64,000 nucleotides of DNA. It comes from Ilex aquifolium (taxonomy: Eukaryota; Streptophyta; Magnoliopsida; Aquifoliales; Aquifoliaceae). Of the stretch, positions 25,701 to 33,015 are shown piece by piece. The stretch is taken from the NCBI GenBank assembly GCA_951799425.1, contig OX637396.1, positions 42,771,901 through 42,835,900 on the forward strand, written 5' to 3'. Each line of letters starts with the position of its first letter. Position 1 is the stretch's first letter. Made by a program: the position numbers and the translations under genes. The notes under the pieces are model-generated. The model was not told where the DNA came from. It worked only from the letters and a program-made list of their open reading frames with translations, and searched no databases.

Positions 25701-28700
25701 TTTACAAACTGGTTTTCAAAAGGAATAGATCATGTAATATATGGGTTTTGATTCAACAAAAAAATTGCAAACTGGTGAGCTCGGACTTTCTATAATTAAG
25801 TTCAGGGTCACATTGAGTTTTAGTTCACGCTAGTTTAATGTTAATTAGCCATTGAAATCAAATTTTCCATACAAGTTCAGGAATTAAAAGGAAATTTCCA
25901 GATTTGCTACATAAACTGCAATAAGGAACTGTGGGCCTTATTTTCGGTCAAATATTGTTATTAGGATTTTTCACATGAAGCCTGCAATATTTTCAGACAA
26001 TTCTAGTAGTTACACTCTGGATGAGTTCAATGAAGAGATTTACTACTATAGATGCCTCCGCTTCCTGGGTGCTTGTTCTGTTGTGTAATATTGCCCTTTT
26101 GAATGATATTGCAAACTGGTGAGCTCGGACTTTCTATAATTAAGTTCAGGGTCACATTGAGTTTTAGTTCACGCTAGTTTGATGTTAATTAGCCATTGAA
26201 ATCAACTTTTCCATACAAGGTCAGGAATTAAAGGAAATTTCCAGATTTGCAACATAAACTGCAATAAGGAACTGTGGGCCTTATTTTCGGTCAAATCATG
26301 TTATTAGGATTCTTCACATGAAGCCTGCAATATTTTCAGACAATCCTAGTAGTTACAATCTGGATGAGTTCAATGAAGAGCTTTACTACTATAGATGCCT
26401 CCGCTTCCTGGGTGCTTGTTCTGTTGTGTAATATAGCCCTTTTGAATGATATTTTTTAATATATCCCCTTTTATGTTTACTGACAACATCACACAGTTCA
26501 GTCCCCATTAATTAAGGGAGGGGTACATTAGGTATAGACATAACCTTTAACATTATTTGCACAAAATGGTTGCCCTTAGGTTCGAACAGACAACCTCAAG
26601 GTTATGGGGCCGAATTTTAACCAGTTAGCCAATGCCCCATGTTTCTGGATACTAGTAAACATAAGATCCCCATTTATGCCGACTATTATCCAAAAATACA
26701 AACCCATCTAATGTTGACAGATTGTACTACCAGACCTTATGGTAGTATGCTATTCAGCTTCTAGAGCTACAAGAAATCTGAAAGTGATCTGAGAAATCAT
26801 TATGCTATTTGCTCCTTGGCTAGTAGTTTCCAGCATTCCTTTCTATTAGGTGCTAATCTTATAGTATTTCATGTTCTCAAACACAAAAAATGACTAAAAG
26901 CAAGTCAACAGAATCAGCCAAATTACTAAAGAACAAGTGGAGAAAAATCACCTGAATGCAAAGGCGAACAAGAGGAGAAATATGGGAGACGCAGATTTAC
27001 ACTGCAAAAGTAAAGGGGGGAAAAAAGGAGGATCAACATTAAAGAAAAGCCTTCCTAGCTTAAGACAAAGGAATCTCATATTCCATTGAGACTCAAGATA
27101 AAAAATAGAGCTGGAAAAAAATCATTCTTTTGAAAATTCAAGATAAGCTAAAAAGAAAAGAATGACCAACCATAGTGGCAAATGTAACAGAGATGAAGAC
27201 AAGGGATGCATTGCTCAAGTTAATATCCATTGCTGTTCCAAGAGCTGTTGGTACAACTGTGAAAGGCAAAGTCCATCTGTAGCATTAGTTGCTAGAGAAG
27301 TTAATAAAATCATCAGCACCGAGTCATAGTTAAATCCAAAGAAGAAAATATTTAAAGTAGATGAAAATTTGGGCCACAAAGAGATGGTATAATGGGAGCA
27401 GAAACCCAGGAAAAGAACTAAAAACAGAAAGGCAAAAAATCAATCAAAGGCAGAGAATTAAATATTGAACAATCACCCTAATTTACAATTAAGATTTCTA
27501 TATAAGTCTCTGTATGTAGTGTAAGATGCATGAAGTCCACAACATATTCCTTATTAACACTTATTCAATCACGTGTCTAGGGCAGTTCATCTTATATTCA
27601 CATCTATTTATTTTCAGAAGAGACATACAAATACTAGACACGCTAAATGAATCTACTAAACATTCTTTTTTGCCAACAAATCCATTATAGTTTTGACTAA
27701 CATTAAATAAATATTTAGAATCTTGCGTGCACTGTAATGACCACCAGTTTCCTCAAAGGTTACAAAGATAGATACTGGGATGGCCAAAAAGTCTATTTAC
27801 AAACAAGACAAAGGAAGGAAACCAATGTAAAATCTTCATACATTTCCGGCCAAAGAAATCTGATGAGCATTACGCAAGTGCATACAGAATTAAGTTACCT
27901 TTGAAAGATGTGCCTAGGAGTACATGAGACACATGTTGGGAGTGCCTGAGAACTGTCATGATGTTACACCCCAACTACGAATAAATAAACATTATAGTGG
28001 AATAAACATAAAGGATTAACTTATAATTTATCAAGCTATCAGAAGCATGTTTTGAGATTAAAGATCATTGTGGAATCTAGAGGATGAAAGTGTAATTATT
28101 GAATCTGTTGCTCTGATGGCAAGCCATCATCTTCATGGCTTGCTTTAGTGTTTAGTGAGGTGTCAATCTATTAAGAAGGCTGCAATAATCTGGAGATAAA
28201 GGAAACAATAAAATAGATCTAAAAGGAATAAAGAAGATTAAAAAAAAGAGAGGGACGGAGTCAAGAACGGTGGGGTGTGGTAGACCAGAGAGAGAGAGAG
28301 AGGCTGCAATAATCTGGACATAAAGGAAACAATTAAATAGATCTAAAAGGAATAAGCAAAAAGAAAGAGAGGGGCGGAGACAAAAACGAAGGGGTGTGGT
28401 AGACCAGAAAGAAGAGAGGGAAAGAGATACGATGACGGGAAAGGATGAAGGAAAAAGAGGGGGGGGGGGGGGGGTGGGGGAGGGGGATGGCATGTCTACT
28501 GTCTATGGGAAAGAAGGAAAAAAAGGAAATACACGGAATGGTATAGTATGGTGAAAGTTTGGCATGGGACCAGGCAATTCACCAAAGAAAATTGTGATTT
28601 TTTTGTTTATGTATGATGAATGATTTTAATTAGAGGGTATGGGAGTGGGGTGTGAAGATTGGTATCAGACCCTAGGTTTTCTGATTCTATAGACCATCGT

Positions 28701-31700
28701 AGGGAAAACAAATTGTCTGGGATTACCACCTGCCCTATGGGTAGTATACTAGTATGAATTTAGTGGAGTCCGAATATATTGTATATACATAAATACATAT
28801 CTATATATAGTACTGGAATATATATTTCATAGGTGTGTGTAGAGGTAATTGGAGTAAGTGTTGTGTTGGCGTGTATCAAGTAAGCCTATATATATAGTGC
28901 GTGTGTCACAGGATTCTCACTAATAAGCATGATATAACCCACCAGAAACAACAGAAATGGTATGTGGAAAGGATATGTGTGAGTACTATTGTTTAATGTT
29001 GTGCGCTGGATTTTGCATTGAGATTCTAAAAACAGGGATGATGTTACTTGGTGCTTCATGGCGTAGGATGATAGTGCGAAGGTATTTGTGCAAAATGGGT
29101 TATGTAAAATATGGGACCATGTATTTGGCAAGAATTAATGCGGGGTGCATTGTAGGTATATTGCAGTGACTCCGGGGCAAAATACCGAAAGCAAATATGT
29201 AGCCATGAATCCGGGAGAAATACCAAAAGTGAATACATAGCCGTGAGTCAGGACAGATATAGATGAGTGTGCGAATGGCCTCATCTTTACTTTTTCCTTT
29301 AATTGGGTAGTGTGTGTGGTAATGGAACCATCCCATCAATCTTTTTGGAGATGAATAGTTCTTTGATTTTTGTTAAGAGTGTTACTTTTCTATTATATTA
29401 TTTTCTTATCTGTTACTTTCGTATTATGTGGTTTTCCTATTATATTCTATTTTCTTAATAATTATAATTGTCTTCAATATCAATCTAATATAAAGAGGTG
29501 ATAGGATGTTGGCAACACACATCCTACACACCGCATTGTTTCGTCCTCTTTTCTTCTCCTTTTTCTTTTCCTTAGCCCTAACACCAACTTGGTATCAGAG
29601 CAATTTTCTTGGGTCGATAAGGCTCGGCCCTAGACAAACACCTCACTCACCTAGAGGTTGGGCCCGACGCTCCACACATCAAGTTATAGTCATCTATTTG
29701 TCAATTGTTGTAGTCAGTGGAATCACTCTAAGTTGCAATTTTCCTATCGCCGATGTATTAGTCAAGTGCTATTGGTTGTTGTGATCATTATCATTTGTTG
29801 TGAGGTATTCGATGTCTGATCATTGGTGCGGATTTTAGAGTTTTTAGTCCAGTTTAGTATCGATTAAGTGGTTTTCTGACCAACTTGCTGTTGGTTTAGT
29901 GGTTTTCATCCTGATTTAATTCAGGTTTAGTGTTTTCAACCAAATCTAGTGTTGGTTTGGTGGTTTTCAACACAGTTTGGTGCGGACTTAGTGGTCTTAT
30001 CTGGCTTTAATTTTAATTCAGTGTTTCGATCCAGTTTAGTGTCGGTTCAGTAGTTTTCGGCACAATTTGGTGTTGGGTTAATGGTCTTCATCCCGATTTA
30101 CTTTCAGTCTAGTGTTTTCAACCTGATTTAGTGTTGTTAAGGGTTTTTGGCACGGTTTGGTGTTATTTTATTGGTCTTCACCCCGGTACAGTTCTGGCAT
30201 AGTGTTTTTAGCTTGGTTCATTGCTAATTTTGGAGTTTCCATCCCGATTCAATATTGGTTTTGTGGTTTTTTATGGCTTATTGTGGTGTTATTGGTTGTG
30301 TTCGTGTGTGTCGACATTGTTGGTGGGGCTGGTGTCGTTTTATTTGTCCTTTGTCGTCACTACAATATTCTTTTCCTCTGTGTTGTCGTGATCGTCGTTG
30401 GTATTGCTTGTTTTGACAAGTTTTCAAAATTTTGGAAAAAAAATCTCAAAACATGCCCATGTCCATGACGTGTCCAACACGGACACTATGATCAAAATAA
30501 AGTGTTTGTGCTTCCTAATTTGCAAGCTTATAACTTTTAAAGTCCTCTTCATTTTTAGTTTTTGCCATGTTTTATAACACTTTTTTTTAGTTTTTACCAT
30601 AATTTGGACTTGATCGTTCCACCACCAAGTTCCTCTTGTTGATGGTCCATTACCTCTTGATTCTTCAAGAACCTCAATAACTACTATTTTAATATATATT
30701 CTACCATCGTATTATTACATTTGTTTTATCTTCTAAATTCCACACTACTTCTTTTAGTATTTTATGTTTAAACAAATCTATCTTTTCATCTTTCAAATTC
30801 CATCGTATAGTTCTTGAATTTTTAATCTTTTTCTTCTGTCTTATATTTTTTAAGTAAACATATATAGTAATATTATCCAATGTTGTGTGGTTAAACTCTT
30901 GCCTGGAATGACTTTCCAGTTTAGTTAGGAAAAAACTAATTTGACTTCTATTTAATCCACTTCTAAAAGTTCTTAGATGTTCATGTCTCTTTTTAACATA
31001 CGTATTTGCCATCATAGCTCATATGCTATATTAAAATCTAAGGCATCATTTTTATCTCCAAATCCATATTCACTATATACCCTTCTCATATCCAACAAAT
31101 CGATTTTGTTGATTTATATGGTTTAGGGGTCTCTTCACCCATTACCAGTTGATTTGTGTTGAATACCTCTAACATAATATCAGAGATGGCTCTTGGATAG
31201 TTACTCGGCCAGATTTGCATTCCTCAATCAATTTGTATGTCTATTTGTGTTCATTTTGTTAGCTCACGTGCAAGCCTGGCTCACTTATAATTTAGGCTGT
31301 GATGCGAGTTTGTATCTCACATCAAAGGATTAGGGCCACCCAAGGATTATATGGTTGAGAGGCCACTCTACCGATTGCTTATTGATTTTGGATTAGATGT
31401 CATAACAAACTTCTATTCAGAAGCATTCCCCCTACTATGTATTTTACATGAAAGAACACTTTTTCTGATTTTCTTTTAATGTTGATTAATGGGAAACTCC
31501 TTTGAAAACAATAGACCTTCTCTCTTGCAAGTCCGGGATTGCTCCAACCAATATGCTTCTACTACACTCCATCAACCTCCCAGGTATCTATTTCCCTTTT
31601 GATATCCATAGTATCAGTTTCAAATTTTGAAAATATTGCAATATGGGACTTACTTTAGTAATCATTGCAGTTATATTCTCTCCTACATTCGACTAGCTAC

Positions 31701-32827
31701 CATGGCTAGATCGATATCGTGCAACTCCTTGGAAAATAATAGACCTCTCTTGCAAATTCAAGATTGCTTCAACAAATATGCTTCTTCTACACTCCATCAA
31801 CCTCCCAAGTATTGATTTCCCTTTTGCTATACATAGCACCAGTTTCAAAATTTGAAACTATTACAATCTGGGGCTAAGTTTACTAATCACCGCATAGAAG
31901 ACTTCAAAACAAACGTGTATGCACTTACATTTTGGAGTAAAGCTCAAAACAAAAAAAACTAAAAAACTAAAAACTAAAAAAGAAAATTATGAAAACATAA
32001 GATTTAAGATTACCTCTCACAAAGTAATCCCTCCACGACATAGTTACACTGGGCTGAAATCTTTGAGACCAAAACCATGTGATTGCTTTGGATAAAACTG
32101 CTTGCATAGAAAAGTGGAATGTGTTCATCAACAAGGGAGCTGGAAACCTTCCCAAATCATCTCCCAACAGAGTTTTATTGTACCTACCCACACCAAAACA
32201 AGATAAGAACTAAAATATTAAGGCAGCAATAGATAGCAAAATAACAAAGACAGTTAGCTATGTATGACCGCATAAATTAGAAACTTACAGTGTCAAGAAT
32301 GTACTGAAAGTGTACCAAACAAGTATGAAAAACAACATCTTAAGCACATCAACAGTAGAAATAGCACTCTTGATATTTGTTGTTGATGCTTCAGGACTAT
32401 CCATAGCATTGGAGCCTTTGACTCCAAAATTTGAAAAATAAACCTTCCTTCCAGGCCCATTTTCAATGTCAAAAGGCTCATATTTCTCCATTTCATTTCC
32501 CACATTATGAGTAGATACATCAACATCCATAATGTCGCCACCACTCATTTCTGTTTTTCTCTGCTGAGACTCACTGTATCGGTATCTCCCTCCGTCTAGA
32601 AATCCATTCTCGGGTCTAATTTGTTGATTCAAAGGCAATTCAAAATCGAAGTCGTCTACAGTTGTATCTGCATTTTCTAATTGATGGTCCAAATGGAGAA
32701 TTCCATCTTCATCACACCAGCCTGAGAATGAAGGCTCCCTCCGAAAATCCAACTTTTGATCTCCACTCTGAATATCACAAGTTCCCGAGCACTCAATGTT
32801 ATCTATGCCCAAGTCACTATCGACCAT
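4585..32827 (-). CDS. Nucleotide-sugar/triose-phosphate translocator family membrane transporter (SLC35C2-like), 11 coding exons
   Basis: Splicing eleven minus-strand exons gives a continuous 504-codon frame: 32827-32289, 32183-32014, 27256-27171, 27001-26952, 24569-24502, 22987-22887, 22716-22704, 20214-20030, 19576-19490, 8945-8851, 4705-4585. Every junction is GT-AG and phases agree. The product resembles the Arabidopsis At1g06470 type of TPT/DMT-superfamily transporter. It has an acidic ~155-residue cytosolic N-terminus, then about ten hydrophobic segments beginning with LFFILVWYTFSTFLTLYN. Family-typical blocks are TALG.AMDINLSN, CKSASPIFLLLFAF, LKNPLTLMSYVTPVMA and VTIAGVVKEAVTIL. It is expected to exchange nucleotide-sugar or sugar phosphate across a Golgi/ER membrane, but the substrate is not known. 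The start is the first ATG after an in-frame TAA 12-15 nt upstream. No disabling change was seen. The gene spans 28 kb because its introns are full of transposons. Confidence 0.9.
4706..6240. other. Transporter intron 10 (3' part), no gene seen
   Basis: AT-rich intronic DNA. No coding or mobile-element signature recognised. Confidence 0.4.
6468..6960 (+). pseudogene. Fragment of a TMEM185 / 'transmembrane Fragile-X-F-associated' gene
   Basis: Opposite in strand to the host transporter gene. Around 6479-6600 the frame reads WAPCHALVAILLLIASQMLL then YKHLE, and around 6790-6870 another frame reads VNLKIVFIPYLALEIIFFVD. These two blocks correspond, in order, to adjacent membrane segments of the plant TMEM185-like proteins (WAPCHAVVA..., AVNLKIVFLPLLAFE...). 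They are separated by ~180 nt that looks like an intron ending TTTGTGCAG at about 6779, so this is a copied genomic segment and not a processed copy. The upstream half of the family protein and everything after the second block are missing. The open frame at 6255-6480 (starting MNASQSKFENILLG) may or may not belong to the same fragment. Confidence 0.55.
7270..7960 (+). mobile_element. Copia-type LTR fragment
   Basis: Features typical of long Copia LTRs are seen in order: GAAAGCGTTTCCACGTGAAA followed by TTACTTGGTGG, a stretch with GGGGATCACTAAGC, and the end motif ACCTATTCACCCCCTC. No internal coding region follows, so this is a solo or truncated LTR in transporter intron 10. Boundaries are approximate. 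Confidence 0.45.
8085..8335 (+). mobile_element. Solo Copia-like LTR, same family as 29360-29589
   Basis: Contains CTGTCTTCAATGTCAATCTA, an ATATAAA TATA-like box and CATATCCTACACACC, all closely matched by 29470-29535. No primer-binding site or coding region adjoins it. Confidence 0.5.
8851..8945 (-). CDS. Transporter exon 10
   Basis: Acceptor TCTAG, donor CAA|GTAAGT. Encodes VAVFYFHDEFTWLKGVGLLT then IMVGVSLFNWYK, the last membrane segment. 95 nt, phase 2. The intron between exons 9 and 10 is 10.5 kb and filled with repeats. Confidence 0.92.
9496..9852. mobile_element. hAT-like MITE, TTTCG-rich
   Basis: Perfect 13-nt terminal inverted repeats CAAGGATCAAAAT (9496-9508) and ATTTTGATCCTTG (9840-9852), flanked by an 8-nt near-duplication CACTTCCC / TACTTCCC. 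The 8-nt target duplication and CA..G terminus point to the hAT superfamily. The inside consists of imperfect repeats of CGTTTCGG / CCGAAACG in both orientations, able to fold on itself. Non-coding, 357 bp, in transporter intron 9. Confidence 0.65.
11234..11866. repeat. Tandem duplication inside the LINE remnant (2 x ~310 bp)
   Basis: Copies at 11234-11543 and 11553-11866, offset 319 bp, share long stretches such as GTTCTAGGACCTAGCATTTC and TCCATTTATCGATAGCACT. Both copies are diverged from each other. Confidence 0.75.
12278..12475. repeat. Tandem duplication, period ~119 bp, inside LINE remnant
   Basis: TGATCATATG followed by TTCTCAAAATCAATTTAAAA occurs at 12303 and again at 12421. The second unit is interrupted by the LTR element and resumes at 14430. 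Confidence 0.7.
12476..14429 (-). mobile_element. Non-autonomous LTR retrotransposon nested in the LINE remnant
   Basis: Direct repeats 12476-12855 and 14077-14429 are the LTRs (minus-strand 3' and 5' LTR). Each begins TG and ends CA on the plus strand. On the minus strand the sequence just inside the 5' LTR reads TTGGTATTAGAGC (14062-14076), a tRNA-Met primer site with one change. Flanks CTTAT / CTTCT are a 5-nt target duplication with one mismatch, and LINE sequence resumes exactly after it. The ~1.2 kb interior encodes only a gag-like fragment. Confidence 0.8.
13100..13495 (-). pseudogene. gag-like N-terminal fragment of the nested LTR element
   Basis: 131 codons starting MKMVSNAELDTKVEALSQED, with heptad-like repeats (LDTIQASIDSLREL) as in the coiled-coil N-terminus of plant Gypsy-type Gag proteins. 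No capsid major-homology block, zinc knuckle or protease follows, so the element depends on another for movement. The assignment is by style of sequence and not by a firm motif. Confidence 0.4.
14430..14640 (-). pseudogene. LINE ORF2 remnant, RT fingers
   Basis: Continuation of the LINE interrupted at 12475. On the minus strand it reads ENSLRVSDFLPVILVVYLY then IILAKVLGMRLKELL, a decayed form of the LINE block DFRPISL..LYKI.AKVL..RLK. This confirms co-linearity with the pieces at 10.3-12.5 kb. Confidence 0.65.
14641..15690. other. Transporter intron 9, no clear gene
   Basis: Unassigned intronic sequence between the LINE remnant and the Copia remnant. Parts may belong to either but carry no motif that I can name. 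Confidence 0.3.
15690..17040 (-). pseudogene. Copia gag-pol remnant
   Basis: On the minus strand the frame at 16251-15697 reads KVIDGSLFSIFGRGSINC, LSSVLHVPNFYTNLLFIS and IGIGRVQVVCI. This is the protease-distal / GAG-pre-integrase region of plant Copia polyproteins (normally VADGT.S.I.GKGSI, LSSVLHVP....NLLSIS, IGTGR..GLY). A cysteine-rich knuckle-like stretch and gag-like sequence lie at 16360-16980. Integrase, RT and RNase H are missing and several frames are needed. Confidence 0.65.
17049..18193. mobile_element. Non-autonomous hAT-like element inserted in the Copia remnant
   Basis: Starts CAGTGTTTTGAAAGG and ends TTAAATAACACTG, flanked by an 8-nt duplication GTCTGGAC / GTCTAGGC (two mismatches). 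The subterminal regions are dense in GCGAAGCGAAG on the left and CGCTTCG/TTCGCTT on the right, imperfect inverted copies of each other. The inside is a plus-strand T-rich tract with TTCTTCTGGTTC-like repeats. No transposase is present. 8-nt duplications and CAGTG termini are hAT characteristics. Confidence 0.7.
18194..19106 (-). mobile_element. Copia remnant, leader/gag side
   Basis: Sequence between the hAT-like insertion and the primer-binding site. The minus strand continues the Copia remnant, with no convincing intact reading frame. Confidence 0.4.
19107..19300 (-). mobile_element. Copia 5' LTR end and primer-binding site
   Basis: GCTCTGATACC on the plus strand (about 19090-19103) is the complement of the tRNA-Met primer site GGTATCAGAGC, adjoining an A/G-rich LTR beginning GTAGATTGTGGAGTAATTGG. 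This gives the Copia remnant its minus orientation. The far LTR was not found. Confidence 0.5.
19490..19576 (-). CDS. Transporter exon 9
   Basis: Acceptor CACAG, donor TTG|GTATGA. Encodes VLTEYILVSVTSAVTVTIAG then VVKEAVTIL, the most conserved C-terminal segment of the family with the lysine typical of TPT-like proteins. 87 nt. Confidence 0.93.
20030..20214 (-). CDS. Transporter exon 8
   Basis: Acceptor TTTCAG before GTCTGAAG, donor ATG|GTAAGA. Encodes GLKNPLTLMSYVTPVMAVA, the loop MDPWHEF and a membrane segment ending LFGGTLAFFM. 185 nt, ends in phase 0. Confidence 0.93.
20819..22258. mobile_element. Unclassified transposon-like insertion in transporter intron 7
   Basis: Begins near CTAGGGGTAACCCGTGCCTG and ends near TTTTATATTATAGATAT, termini that recur around non-coding insertions in many dicot genomes. 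The interior is AT-rich with no coding capacity and contains a direct repeat of ~105 bp: GATCAGCCGTAATCGTTGAC at 22021 and again at 22126. I do not assign a superfamily. Confidence 0.4.
22704..22716 (-). CDS. Transporter exon 7, a 13-nt micro-exon
   Basis: AAAGAAGTCTACG lies between an AAG acceptor and a GTGAGT donor. It encodes KEVY plus the first base of Gly. It is exactly what is needed to join exon 6 (ILLQ) to exon 8 (GLKNPLTL) in frame and restores the family sequence between these blocks (KE-aromatic-G). The acceptor has a weak polypyrimidine tract, as micro-exons often do. Confidence 0.82.
22887..22987 (-). CDS. Transporter exon 6
   Basis: Acceptor CTCAG before TTGCAAAGG, donor CAG|GTATTA. 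Encodes VAKETEFEFWGFVFVMLAAV then MSGFRWAMTQILLQ, the tryptophan-rich mid-protein block of the family. 101 nt, ends in phase 0. Confidence 0.92.
22988..24501. other. Transporter intron 5, nothing recognised
   Basis: AT-rich intronic DNA without recognisable motifs. Confidence 0.4.
24502..24569 (-). CDS. Transporter exon 5
   Basis: Acceptor GCAAG, donor CAG|GTTTGT. Encodes RLESPSIKLLGIILVISIG then ILLT. 68 nt, ends with one base of a Val codon. Confidence 0.9.
24570..25764. other. Transporter intron 4 (exon-5-proximal part), nothing firm
   Basis: Contains a short moderately GC-rich stretch at 25190-25460 with open frames on both strands but no recognisable protein. Possibly an old LTR fragment. 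Confidence 0.3.
25765..26451. repeat. Tandem duplication, 2 x ~344 bp, in transporter intron 4
   Basis: Units 25765-26108 and 26109-26451 are nearly identical over their whole length (for example GCAAACTGGTGAGCTCGGAC and TGCCTCCGCTTCCTGGGTGC in both), with only a few substitutions and 1-nt indels. The similarity implies a recent duplication. Confidence 0.85.
26952..27001 (-). CDS. Transporter exon 4
   Basis: Acceptor TTGCAG, donor CAG|GTGATT. Encodes CKSASPIFLLLFAFAF. 50 nt, ends in phase 2. Confidence 0.92.
27171..27256 (-). CDS. Transporter exon 3
   Basis: Acceptor CACAG before TTGTACCAACAG, donor ATG|GTTGGT. Encodes the VPTALGTAMDINLSNASL block then VFISVTFATM, a strongly conserved membrane segment. 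86 nt, ends in phase 0. Confidence 0.92.
27257..28177. other. Transporter intron 2 (exon-3 side), nothing recognised
   Basis: AT-rich intronic sequence with no motif named. Confidence 0.4.
28178..28485. repeat. Tandem duplication (2 x ~122 bp) ending in a G homopolymer
   Basis: GGCTGCAATAATCTGGA.ATA recurs at 28178 and 28301, followed in both copies by ATAGATCTAAAAGGAATAA and GGGGTGTGGTAGACCAGA. An (AG)n stretch joins the units, and a run of about 17 G lies at 28460-28480. Confidence 0.75.
29360..29601 (+). mobile_element. Copia-like LTR and primer-binding site
   Basis: LTR-type sequence (TTGTCTTCAATATCAATCTA, TATAAAGAGG, ACATCCTACACACC) runs to about 29586 and is followed by TGGTATCAGAGC at 29590-29601, the tRNA-Met primer site. 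Homologous to the solo LTR at 8085-8335. No coding region remains downstream. Confidence 0.65.
29602..30480 (+). mobile_element. Copia leader with degenerate ~50-bp repeats
   Basis: Between 29840 and 30270 the sequence cycles through variants of CAGTTTAGTGTCGGTT.AGTGGTTTTC with a period near 45-60 nt. Leader minisatellites of this type occur downstream of Copia primer sites. No gag frame is visible. Confidence 0.5.
30481..31500. other. Transporter intron 2, nothing recognised
   Basis: AT-rich sequence without a motif that I can name. Confidence 0.35.
31502..31875. repeat. Direct repeat pair (~145 bp, offset ~229) in intron 2
   Basis: Copies at about 31502-31645 and 31731-31875 share AATAGACCT.TCTCTTGCAA, ACACTCCATCAACCTCCCA and GATTTCCCTTTTG-type blocks with ~85% similarity by eye. 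Confidence 0.7.
32014..32183 (-). CDS. Transporter exon 2
   Basis: Acceptor TAG before GTACAATAAAAC, donor G|GTAATC. Encodes YNKTLLGDDLGRFPAPLLM and on to WRDYFVR, the conserved first loop and second membrane segment of the family. 170 nt. Confidence 0.92.
32289..32827 (-). CDS. Transporter exon 1 (residues 1-179)
   Basis: Starts at ATG 32827-32825 and ends at a GTAAGT donor in phase 2. It encodes the acidic, poorly conserved N-terminal region (for example DDFDFELPLNQQ) and the first transmembrane segment (VLKMLFFILVWYTFSTF). Confidence 0.9.
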
Positions 32828-33015
32828 CTCCTTGACTATTTATAATCCGAGCCATCTAAATCCCAAGCCACTGAAGTTTACCCAACTTCTGGTGGCTTCC
32901 CATTACAATAAACCCCAAATTATTTGCATTATATTGCTCCGAAGCATCACTAGACTAGGACATTATATCCATCCAATTAATCTTGAAAACCCACTCCTAA
33001 ACTCGTCCAAATGCG
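32828..33015 (-). other. Probable 5'UTR portion of transporter exon 1
   Basis: On the minus strand ACATTGCAG|CGC at 33016-33015 is a plausible acceptor for the start-codon exon. An in-frame TAA precedes the ATG. Another acceptor further upstream is possible. Confidence 0.35.

Noticed and set aside
30157-30468. 103-codon hydrophobic frame that looks like a membrane protein
   Set aside because: GT-rich leader repeats give Val/Leu/Phe by composition; no homologous pattern recognised.
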